From positions 1 to 64,000 of the forward strand of contig DATNIC010000003.1 of assembly GCA_035604635.1 (NCBI GenBank): a DNA stretch of 64,000 bases. The letters run 5' to 3'. Made by a program: the position numbers and the translations under genes. This DNA comes from DATNIC01 sp035604635 (lineage in GTDB: Bacteria > Vulcanimicrobiota > Vulcanimicrobiia > Vulcanimicrobiales > Vulcanimicrobiaceae). Positions 42,554 to 50,600 of this stretch are shown here, piece by piece (within the stretch, counting starts at the first letter, position 1; each line of letters begins with the position of its first letter). The notes below the pieces were generated by a model. The model was not told the DNA's origin. It did not search any database and worked only from the letters and a program-made list of their open reading frames with translations.

Positions 42554-43672
42554 GTGAAGTTTACCTGTAGCACCAAAGAGATCGCCCAGGCAGTCGGCGC
42601 AGCCAGCAAGGTCGTCAACGCGCACACGACCGTTCCGATCCTCTCGAACGTCCTGCTGTCCTCCGACGCCGGTCTCGTGCGGGTGCGCGCAACCGATTTG
42701 GAGCTCACTCTCGAGCACTCGTTTACGGCCGAGGTCAGCGAGAGCGGGAGCGTCACCTTGCCGGCGAAACTCTTCAGCGGGTATCTCGGGAATCTTCCGG
42801 CCGGCCTCCTCGAGCTTTCCGGTACGGCGACCCGCGCGAGCGTCAAGTGCGAACGCTCGAACTACGATTTTCACGCCCTGCCCGCCGAGGAGTATCCGCC
42901 GCTTCCGGCTGCGCAAAAAGGCGCAACGCTCGAGATCTCGGCAAAGCGTTTTCGAGAGGGTGTCAACTCGACGATTTTCGCGGCCTCGAACGAGGAGGCG
43001 CGCGGCGCCGTCCTTATGGGGACGCTGCTCGAGATCGAGGGGACCAATCTCACGATGGTCGCGACGGACGGTTACCGGCTCGCGAAGTTCACGACGACGC
43101 TCGAACGCGGTCTCTCGGAAGGCTCGGCAAAGTACATCGTCCCCTCCCGCGCGCTCGCCGAGGCGGCGCGCAATCTCGGCGCTGCCGAGATGCTCGAAAT
43201 GACGGCGCTGGGCGCACAAAGCAATCAACTCGCGCTGAGCGCAGGCCCGACGTCGATCATCGTCCGATTGGTCGACGGACAGTACCCCAACTACGGACAG
43301 GTGATCCCCGCGAAATTCGACCGCAAAGCGACGGTCAACACGAGCGCGCTGATCGGAAGCTTGCGCCGCGCGGAACTCGTCGCGGGCGATCGCGCGAGCA
43401 TGGTCAAGCTCAGCCTCAACAACCAGCAGATGATCATCACCGCGAATTCCGATGTCGCCGGTAACGCGTACGAAGAGCTCGAAGTCGAGCAGAACGGTGA
43501 CGATCTGACGATCGCGTTCAACGCGCGCTACCTGGTCGAGATCCTCAACCACGTCGACTCCCCGCAGGTCCTCATGGAGTTCTTGGGCCCGCTCTCACCG
43601 GCTGCGATCCGGCCGCTGGAGACGAGCGAAGGCAGCTCGCAACTCTACGTTCTGATGCCCTTGCGGCAGTAG
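42554..43672 (+). CDS. dnaN: DNA polymerase III beta sliding clamp
   Basis: 372-aa ring-forming processivity clamp. Starts at GTG 42554 with KFTCSTKEIAQAVGAASKVV. Three repeated clamp domains are apparent, with TVPILSNVLL in domain 1, GTLLEIEGTNLTMVATDGYRLA in domain 2 and the C-terminal YVLMPLRQ that forms part of the partner-binding cleft. recF follows after 2 nt. Confidence 0.97.
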   Translation: MKFTCSTKEIAQAVGAASKVVNAHTTVPILSNVLLSSDAGLVRVRATDLELTLEHSFTAEVSESGSVTLPAKLFSGYLGNLPAGLLELSGTATRASVKCERSNYDFHALPAEEYPPLPAAQKGATLEISAKRFREGVNSTIFAASNEEARGAVLMGTLLEIEGTNLTMVATDGYRLAKFTTTLERGLSEGSAKYIVPSRALAEAARNLGAAEMLEMTALGAQSNQLALSAGPTSIIVRLVDGQYPNYGQVIPAKFDRKATVNTSALIGSLRRAELVAGDRASMVKLSLNNQQMIITANSDVAGNAYEELEVEQNGDDLTIAFNARYLVEILNHVDSPQVLMEFLGPLSPAAIRPLETSEGSSQLYVLMPLRQ

Positions 43673-43674
43673 CG

Positions 43675-44754
43675 TTGCGGTTGAGGCTGCTGGGCCTCGT
43701 CGACGTGCGCAATTATGCCGAGCTGAACATCGAGGTCCCCCCCGGGCTGGTCGTCTTTACCGGCCGGAACGCGCAGGGCAAGAGTAACCTCCTCGAAGCG
43801 ATCGGGGTTCTCGCGACCGGGAAATCATTTCGTACCGCGCATGAAGGTGAGTTGATCCGCCATGGCTCGCTGCGGGCGGTGGTCAACGGTGAAGCTGATG
43901 TTGCAGCAGGGAGCATCCATCTCGCCTGCGAGATCGCGCGCACCGCGCAAGGCACGCGCAAGACGTACCGGCTCAACGGGGAGCCGACGAAGTTTGCGCG
44001 CTACTTGGGAAGCGTTCGGGCGGTGACGTTCACCCCTGCGGACCTGGAGCTCGTCGATGGCCCGCCCTTGCGCCGACGCGCGATGCTCAACAGCGCACTC
44101 TCGCAGAGCGATCCGAGGTACTATCGCGAGCTCGCCTTGTACACCAAGATCCTCACGCAGAAGCGCGCGCTGCTCCGCGCGTCCGAGATCGTCGATCGCG
44201 AATTGTTAACGACGTATAACGCGCAATTAGCCGCGGCCGGCGACGCGCTCATCGCTGCGCGAGCGTCCTACGCGACGACATTCTCGAGCGCCGCGGCCGC
44301 CGCGCACCGGGCACTGGGCATAGACGGCGTGCTGCAAGTCGTCTATCGTCCCGACGTCGAGCCCGGGTCACTCGCCGCGCGGCTCGAGGAGCGCATGCCC
44401 CTCGAGATCGCGCGAAAAGCAGTGTTGGCCGGACCGCATCGTGACGACGTCGAGCTCATCCTCGACGGGGTTTCGCTTGCCGCGTTCGGCTCGCAGGGGC
44501 AAAAGCGCGGGGCCGTGCTGGCGCTCAAACTGGCTGAGTACGCGGTCTTACGCGAGCAATCGGGCGAAGCGCCCTTGCTCTTACTCGACGACGTCCTCTC
44601 GGAACTCGACGACGTGCGGCAACGCTACTTCATCGAGAACATCGCTCCATTCGAGCAGGTCTTCCTAACAGCGACGGTCTTGCCGGACCGCCTGCACGCG
44701 CCCTCGCACGTCTACCGCATCGAGGCGGGGCGGGTGGAGCGCCTCGCGTGCTGA
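43675..44754 (+). CDS. recF: recombination mediator RecF
   Basis: SMC-like ABC ATPase, 359 aa, that helps load RecA at gaps. Walker A is GRNAQGKSNLLEAIGVL, the signature region GSQGQKRGAVLALKLAEY and Walker B LLLLDDVLSELD. The start is TTG 43675, 2 nt after dnaN. dnaA-dnaN-recF-(DUF721)-gyrB is the ancestral origin order. Confidence 0.95.
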   Translation: MRLRLLGLVDVRNYAELNIEVPPGLVVFTGRNAQGKSNLLEAIGVLATGKSFRTAHEGELIRHGSLRAVVNGEADVAAGSIHLACEIARTAQGTRKTYRLNGEPTKFARYLGSVRAVTFTPADLELVDGPPLRRRAMLNSALSQSDPRYYRELALYTKILTQKRALLRASEIVDRELLTTYNAQLAAAGDALIAARASYATTFSSAAAAAHRALGIDGVLQVVYRPDVEPGSLAARLEERMPLEIARKAVLAGPHRDDVELILDGVSLAAFGSQGQKRGAVLALKLAEYAVLREQSGEAPLLLLDDVLSELDDVRQRYFIENIAPFEQVFLTATVLPDRLHAPSHVYRIEAGRVERLAC

Positions 44755-45587
44755 GGCCGCTTCGGGCGACGCTCGGCAGCTGGTCGCCGCGCGCCGGACG
44801 CTCGCCGCTCGACCCGCTCGGCGCGATCGCCGCCGCGTGGCCGCAGATCGTCGGCGCAGAGTTGGCTCGCGCGACCCGCCCGAGTTCGATTGCCGGCGAC
44901 GCGCTCGTCGTCGTGACCGGCTCGAGTGCGTGGAGCCAGCAGCTCTCGTTCCTCGTGCCGGAGATCTTGCGAGCGCTCGGCGAGATTCCGGCGGCGGCGC
45001 ACATCGGCCGCCTGCGTTTTCGTGTCGGTCGCATCGAACGATCGCGCGGTCGGACAGCGACCGCCGCGAAGCCGCCGGGTGGGAAGGGGGCCGGAATCGA
45101 CTCGGGCGCGGAGTTCATCGCGCCGAGGTCGCTCGACGAGGCGCTCGACCGGATTCGGCTCCGATTCGAGCAGACGCGGGATGCAAAACACACGCACGGG
45201 TGGAAATCTTGCGAGCGTTGCGGTGTTACGATCCAAGGCGGGACGCAGTGCGCCCCCTGTGCCGGGTCGATCGCCGCAGAACGGGAAGTCGCGGTGCAAC
45301 GGCTGATGTACGACGCTCCGTGGCTTGGTTACGGCGGAACGGCGGCACTCATCGAGGCGTTGACGGTACAGGAATACGAGCGAAATCGGCATGCACTCTT
45401 GGAGCGCTGGTGGACATTTCTGCTGCGTGCCAAGGCCGACGGCCGGGTATCGGCGGACGGTCGCGAACGACAGATAGCAAGCTCGTACGTGCTCCTGCAA
45501 ACCGGCTGGGAGCCGCAACGCATCAGCCCGGCCATCGTCCGTAACATCCTGGGCGACGACCTCATGACTCTATTGTATGAACAGTAA
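44748..45587 (+). CDS. DciA-like DUF721 protein with zinc-finger extension
   Basis: 279 aa. The N-terminal DUF721 domain (about 1-100) has DPLGAIAAAWPQIVGAELA and GDALVVVTGSSAWSQQLSF, characteristic of DciA, the ancestral replicative-helicase loader. It then departs from the family: a putative C4 zinc finger (C155, C158, C168, C171; CERCGVTIQGGTQCAPC) and a helical C-terminal region (EALTVQEYERNRHALLERWW) of unknown role. GTG 44748 overlaps the recF end by 7 nt. The position between recF and gyrB matches dciA in many genomes. Confidence 0.85.
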   Translation: MLRPLRATLGSWSPRAGRSPLDPLGAIAAAWPQIVGAELARATRPSSIAGDALVVVTGSSAWSQQLSFLVPEILRALGEIPAAAHIGRLRFRVGRIERSRGRTATAAKPPGGKGAGIDSGAEFIAPRSLDEALDRIRLRFEQTRDAKHTHGWKSCERCGVTIQGGTQCAPCAGSIAAEREVAVQRLMYDAPWLGYGGTAALIEALTVQEYERNRHALLERWWTFLLRAKADGRVSADGRERQIASSYVLLQTGWEPQRISPAIVRNILGDDLMTLLYEQ

Positions 45588-45633
45588 CAAAAACCAACTT
45601 ACGGCCCCCCCTCGGGGTATCGTGCCTCGATGA
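45577..45633 (+). CDS. micro-ORF (18 aa) at the start of the gyrB leader
   Basis: ATG 45577 lies 8 nt before the end of the upstream gene and the frame ends at TGA 45631-45633, inside the element. It reads MNSNKNQLTAPPRGIVPR and occupies the place of the SAPSG block of other leaders. Unproven; recorded for the recurrent geometry. Confidence 0.25.
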   Translation: MNSNKNQLTAPPRGIVPR

Positions 45634-45711
45634 AACGTTAGCGGGGCCGATGGTTCGGGGGCCCCACGCAAAGCGTGGGGGGCGCGTAGCCTGGGGCGGA
45701 GCGCCACAAAA
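45602..45711 (+). promoter_or_regulatory. leader RNA element copy 5 (before gyrB)
   Basis: Outer stem CGGCCCC (45602-45608) with GGGGCCG (45643-45649), enclosing CCCTCGGGG. Second hairpin CCCCACGC (45662-45669), loop AAA, GCGTGGGG (45673-45680). Terminal box GGAGCGCC at 45698-45705, with GGAG 10 nt before ATG 45712. It fills the gap between the DciA-like gene and gyrB. Confidence 0.82.
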
Positions 45712-45715
45712 ATGA
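45650..45715 (+). CDS. leader ORF of gyrB, 21 aa, ATGA overlap
   Basis: Starts at ATG 45650, right at the end of the outer stem, and ends at TGA 45713-45715, sharing ATGA with the gyrB start. It reads MVRGPHAKRGGRVAWGGAP plus QK, close to the parA and gmhB leader ORFs. The stop-start overlap would allow termination-reinitiation into gyrB. Confidence 0.45.
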   Translation: MVRGPHAKRGGRVAWGGAPQK

Positions 45716-47607
45716 ACGATTACACTGGCGAACAGATCGAAGTTTTACGCGGCCTCGAAGCGGTGCGCAAGCGCCCGGGCATGTATATCGGCAATACGGC
45801 CGAGCGGGGCTTGCATCAACTGGTCTACGAAGCCGTCGACAATTCCGTCGACGAGGCGCTCGCCGGCTATGCGACCGCGATCCGCGTCGTCCTCTACAAG
45901 GACGGGGCGTGCAGCGTCGAGGACAACGGTCGCGGCATCCCGGTCGACATGCACGCCGAAGAGAGGATGCCCTCGGTCGAGGTCGTGATGACGATGCTGC
46001 ACGCCGGCGCGAAATTTGGCAAAGGCGGCTACAAGGTCGCGGGCGGCTTACACGGCGTCGGAATCTCGGTCGTGAACGCGCTCTCCGAAGCGATGATCAC
46101 GCGCGTGAAGCGTGACGGGTTCGAGTACGAGATCAAATTCTCGCGCGGCGAGACCACCCGCAAGCTCAAGAAGCTCGGCCCGGCTGAGGGGACCGGGACC
46201 TATCAGTGGTTCAAGCCCGATATGGAAGTCTTCGAGACCAACGACTTCCATTGGGACGTCCTGCAAAAGCGCCTGCGTGAGCTGGCGTTCCTCAACCGCG
46301 GTTTGGCAATCACGTTGCGTGACGAGCGCCCCGAAGAGCCCAGAGAACGCACGTACCAATACGACGGCGGGATCGTCAGCTTCGTCGAGCATCTCAACGA
46401 CAAGAAGGATCCGATCCATCCGATCATCTCGTCTCACGGCGAACGCGACGGCGTCGACGTCGAGTGCGCGATGCAGTGGGCCGACACGTACACCGAGACG
46501 GTCTTCTCCTACGCGAACAACATCAACACGATAGAAGGCGGGATGCATCTGCTCGGCTTCCGGACCGCGATCGGCAACGAGGTGAACGCCTATGCGCGCA
46601 AGCGCGGGATGCTCAAGGAATCCGACGGCAATCTCTCGGTCGACGACTGCATGGAAGGCTTGACGGCGGTCATCTCGGTCAAGCTGCAAGAGCCGCAATT
46701 CGAGGGCCAAACGAAGACCAAGCTCGGCAACGCGCGGGTCCGCAGCATCGTCTACGGCCTGATCAACGAGCGGCTCGAGTTCTTCTTCGAAGAGAATCCC
46801 AAGTATGCGCGTGCTATCGTCGACAAGTGCATGCAGGCAGCGAGGGCCCGCGAGGCCGCCAAGAAAGCGCGCGATCTGGCGCGCCGCAAGAACGCGCTCG
46901 ACGGCAGCGGCTTGCCCGGCAAGCTGGTCGACTGCAAGAACCAGGATCCCAAGGCGAGCGAGCTGTTCTTGGTCGAGGGCGACTCGGCCGGCGGGACGGC
47001 CAAGGGCGGCCGCGATCCGAACACCCAAGCGATCCTGCCTTTGCGCGGGAAGATCCTCAACGTCGAGAAGGCCCGCCTGGACAAGGTGCTCTCGAACGAA
47101 GAGATTCGCACGATGATCACGGCGCTCGGAACTGGATTCGGCGACGAGTTCAACGCCGAGAAGCTGCGCTACCACAAGATCATCATCATGACCGACGCCG
47201 ACGTCGACGGATCGCACATCCGCACGCTGCTGTTGACGTTCTTCTACCGGCAGATGCATCAGCTGATCGAATCGGGCTTCGTATATATCGCGCAGCCGCC
47301 GCTCTACGGGATCAAGCGCGGCAAGTCGCAGTGGTATGCGTTCAGCGACGACGAGCTCAAGAAGATCTTCGGGGACCGTGATCCCAAAGATTTCACGGTG
47401 CAGCAGTACAAGGGTTTGGGCGAGATGGACGCCGAGCAGTTGGCGGAGACGACGATGGAGGCCGGCTCGCGCCGTCTCAAGCGAGTCATGCTCGAAGACG
47501 CGGTGGCGGCGGATGAGATGTTCACGACGCTCATGGGCGACAAGGTCGAACCGCGCAAAGAATTCATCCAAACCTACGCGCGCAGCGTCAAGAACCTCGA
47601 CCTTTAG
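45712..47607 (+). CDS. gyrB: DNA gyrase subunit B
   Basis: ATPase subunit of gyrase, 631 aa, introducing negative supercoils with GyrA. The GHKL ATPase domain has LVYEAVDNSVDEALAGY, VEDNGRGIPVD and GGLHGVGISVVNALS, then a transducer domain, the TOPRIM domain with LFLVEGDSAGGTAKGGRD and IIMTDADVDGSHI, and the C-terminal QYKGLGEMDAEQL. Length is typical of the short form. gyrA does not follow. A leader-element copy with an ATGA-overlapping leader ORF precedes it. Confidence 0.96.
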   Translation: MNDYTGEQIEVLRGLEAVRKRPGMYIGNTAERGLHQLVYEAVDNSVDEALAGYATAIRVVLYKDGACSVEDNGRGIPVDMHAEERMPSVEVVMTMLHAGAKFGKGGYKVAGGLHGVGISVVNALSEAMITRVKRDGFEYEIKFSRGETTRKLKKLGPAEGTGTYQWFKPDMEVFETNDFHWDVLQKRLRELAFLNRGLAITLRDERPEEPRERTYQYDGGIVSFVEHLNDKKDPIHPIISSHGERDGVDVECAMQWADTYTETVFSYANNINTIEGGMHLLGFRTAIGNEVNAYARKRGMLKESDGNLSVDDCMEGLTAVISVKLQEPQFEGQTKTKLGNARVRSIVYGLINERLEFFFEENPKYARAIVDKCMQAARAREAAKKARDLARRKNALDGSGLPGKLVDCKNQDPKASELFLVEGDSAGGTAKGGRDPNTQAILPLRGKILNVEKARLDKVLSNEEIRTMITALGTGFGDEFNAEKLRYHKIIIMTDADVDGSHIRTLLLTFFYRQMHQLIESGFVYIAQPPLYGIKRGKSQWYAFSDDELKKIFGDRDPKDFTVQQYKGLGEMDAEQLAETTMEAGSRRLKRVMLEDAVAADEMFTTLMGDKVEPRKEFIQTYARSVKNLDL

Positions 47608-47616
47608 GGGAACGAT

Positions 47617-50600
47617 GTGGCGGTGAGATCTGCCGCCCGTTACGCCGCGATCGCGATTGCGGTCGTCATCGCTACGCTACTCGCGGTGTTCCACGCGACC
47701 GCCCTGCGGTGGGCGGTCGCGACCGGCGCGGGCCTGGCGACCGGGTATACGATTCGAATCGGTGAGCTACGCTTCGAACGCGGCCGCCTCGCGCTGGGCG
47801 ACTTGCACGTCGCTCGCCAAGGCGAACCGCTCCTCGACGCGGCGCGCATCAACGTCACGTACGATCTGGGCGAGCTGCTGCGCGGCGGCGCGCATCGCTT
47901 CGGCTTGCACGGCATCAGCGTCGACCAGCCGCACGTGACGATCGTCCGTCACAAGGATCTCTCGCTGAATATCGAGCTGCCCAAGGGCGGAGCCGCGACG
48001 CCGCAGCTTGGGACGCCGTTGTCCTTCACCGCTCGCGTCCGCGACGGCTCCGTCGAGATCCGCGACCCGTTCAACCCGTCGCCGCAAGCGCACTTGCTCC
48101 GCTTGGACGACATCAACGTCGACGCGAACGTCGATTCGGACCATCGGACGCACTACCGCGTCACGGCCGGCGTGTTGCGTGCCCCGACGACCGGGGCGGT
48201 GCGGAGTAACCCGCTCAAGATCATCGGAACGATCGATCAGGATCGGCGCTACGCGATGCACCGCATTACGGCCGCCGACATCCCCGTCGCCGGCTTCGTC
48301 GACTACTTCGTCGATTCACCCGCGGCGCGATTTCTAACCGGCGACGTCCGCAACCTCGACATCAAGCTCTTCTCGCTCGACACCGCGGTCGACGCGCCGC
48401 TCCATCTCGGCGGTTTCTTTCACGTCGATGGAATCAGTGCGCGCGTCATCGGGATCGACGGCCCGGTCGGACATCTGCGCGGCGATCTCTATCTGTCCGA
48501 TGACGGCATCCTCGCGCCGCGGATCGACGCCGATATCGGCGGGACGCCGATCGTCACCGGCGGCGGCTTCTTCGACTTCGCAAACCCGCAGTTCCGCATC
48601 GCGGTTCGCGGAGCCGCCGATCTGCGCGTGCTGAGCGGCTTCTTTACCTTTTTGAAGGGCCAGCCGGTCGCGGGTCCGGTCAGCTTCACGACCCTGATCG
48701 AAGGCAACGTCGGCAAACCGCTGATCTTTGCCCGCGTGCAACTCCCCGCCGTCAGCTGGGGCGCATATCCATTCCGGGCCGGTCACGGGCTCGTGGCCTA
48801 TTATGAGGATCAAGTGACGATGGCGCCGCTCGAAGCACGCTACGGTCCGATCGATGTCATCGTCCGCGGCGGGATGGCGCTCTCCGATCACATCGACTCG
48901 GAGTTTGCCGCGCAGATCGCCGGCCCGGGCAAGGCGCTGCCGTATCTCGATCGGGTCGCACCTGATGTGAGGTTGCAAGGCATCGCCGTCGTCGCGGGAC
49001 GCGATCTGCCGTTGCGTGCGCGCGGACTGCTCTATAGTGAAGGCACGGCGACGGATCTCTCCGCCTTCGTCGCGGTCGACGAGCGCGGGCGCGGCGAATT
49101 CGGTCCGATCAACTTCACACGGCGCGACGGGAGCGAATTCAGCGGCAGCTTTGCGCTCGACCGGCCCAATTCGAATGGCGGCTTCTGGGCGTGGATGCGC
49201 AACTTCCATTTTCGCGATCCCGGGATACCCGCGGCGTTGCCGGGAGTCGTCTTGCCGGAGTTTCCGACCTTCGGCGGCGTCCTCGACGGAGCGTTCGCGG
49301 GCGGCGGCGCACCCTCCGATTTTACCATTGCCGGCCATGTCAACGGGACGGCAATGGAGTTTCTGGGGATCCCCGTGACGCAGGGCTCGGTGACGTTCGG
49401 CGGGACCTTTCACGAACTGCGCTTCACCCGGATCGATGCGCGCGGTCCCTGGGGACACGTCGCCGGGACCGGGGCCGTCGCGATGCCGGGCGCGTTTCTC
49501 CTGAGCGGCAACTTTGATGGGACACTCGAAGGCCTGCGCCGTTTTACCGGCGATATCGGCGCGAGCGGCGCAGCTTCGGGTCCGTTTGCCGTCGCGGTCG
49601 ATGGGCCGCGGATCGTCGTGCAAACGCAGGGCGTGCGCTTGCGCGGCGCGCTGATTCACGGCGTCCCGCTCGACGCTTTCGACGGGACGCTTGCGGTCAA
49701 TACGGGCGGCTCGCTCGAGGTTTACGGCGCGCGGGCGCGGCTGGCAGGGAGCGACGTCGTCGCCGCCCGCACGGTGTCGGGCCGGATTGCCGTCGCGGCT
49801 GCCGATCTTCCGGCGGGCCGCCTGAGCGCTGCGGGCCTGCCGCTCGAACGCGGAGCGCTGAGCTTCGTCGGGACGGCCGGAATGGCGAACGGGTCTCCGA
49901 CCTTCGACGGCGCGATCGCGCTGCGCGGCGGAGCGTACGGCGGGCACCGTGTCGATGTGACCAGCGGCCTCGGGTTCGCGGGTTCGACACTCTCGGTCGC
50001 CGATGCGACGGCGGAGCTCGACGATCAAATCGGGCTCATTGACGGCCGCGTGAGCGGGCTCGGCGGGACGCCGACTTTCGACCTGCGGACGCAGATACCG
50101 GTGGGCGATCTCGGACGACTCGCGTCAGGCCTGCGCGTCCGCCTACCGCATCTAACGGGAAGCTTCGGTGCGGACGTGCGCATTGCGGGTTCCCGCGCGG
50201 ACCCGCGCGTCAGCGGTGCGGTCACGATCCCGGAAGGCTCGCTCAACGGTTTGCATTTCAGTGAGGCAGCGGCGCAGATATCGGGGGGCTTGCGCGCGAT
50301 GGCTTTGCGCGCCGGAACGATCCGCGTCGGAACGACGAAAGCGACGCTCGAAGGGACGTACTTGGCGAACGGATTCTCGCTCGGGGTACGCTCGGATGCG
50401 GCGGACCTCGCCGACTTCAACGGTTTCTTCGACGTCGGCGACATGCTCGCCGGCCGCGGCCGCGTCACGCTGGCGTACCGCTCGTTCGGGACGCCGGCGA
50501 CGAGCGGAGATATCGCGCTGACGGGCGTTCAGTATCGCAACTTCCCGTTGGGCTCGTTGACCGCGCAATGGTCGAGCCGGAACGGCGTCACCGACACGCA

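Noticed and set aside
46048..47571. 507-aa minus-strand frame opposite gyrB
   Set aside because: Antisense shadow of gyrB with no signal of its own.
48334..50028. 564-aa minus-strand frame opposite tamB
   Set aside because: Antisense shadow; charged low-complexity sequence.
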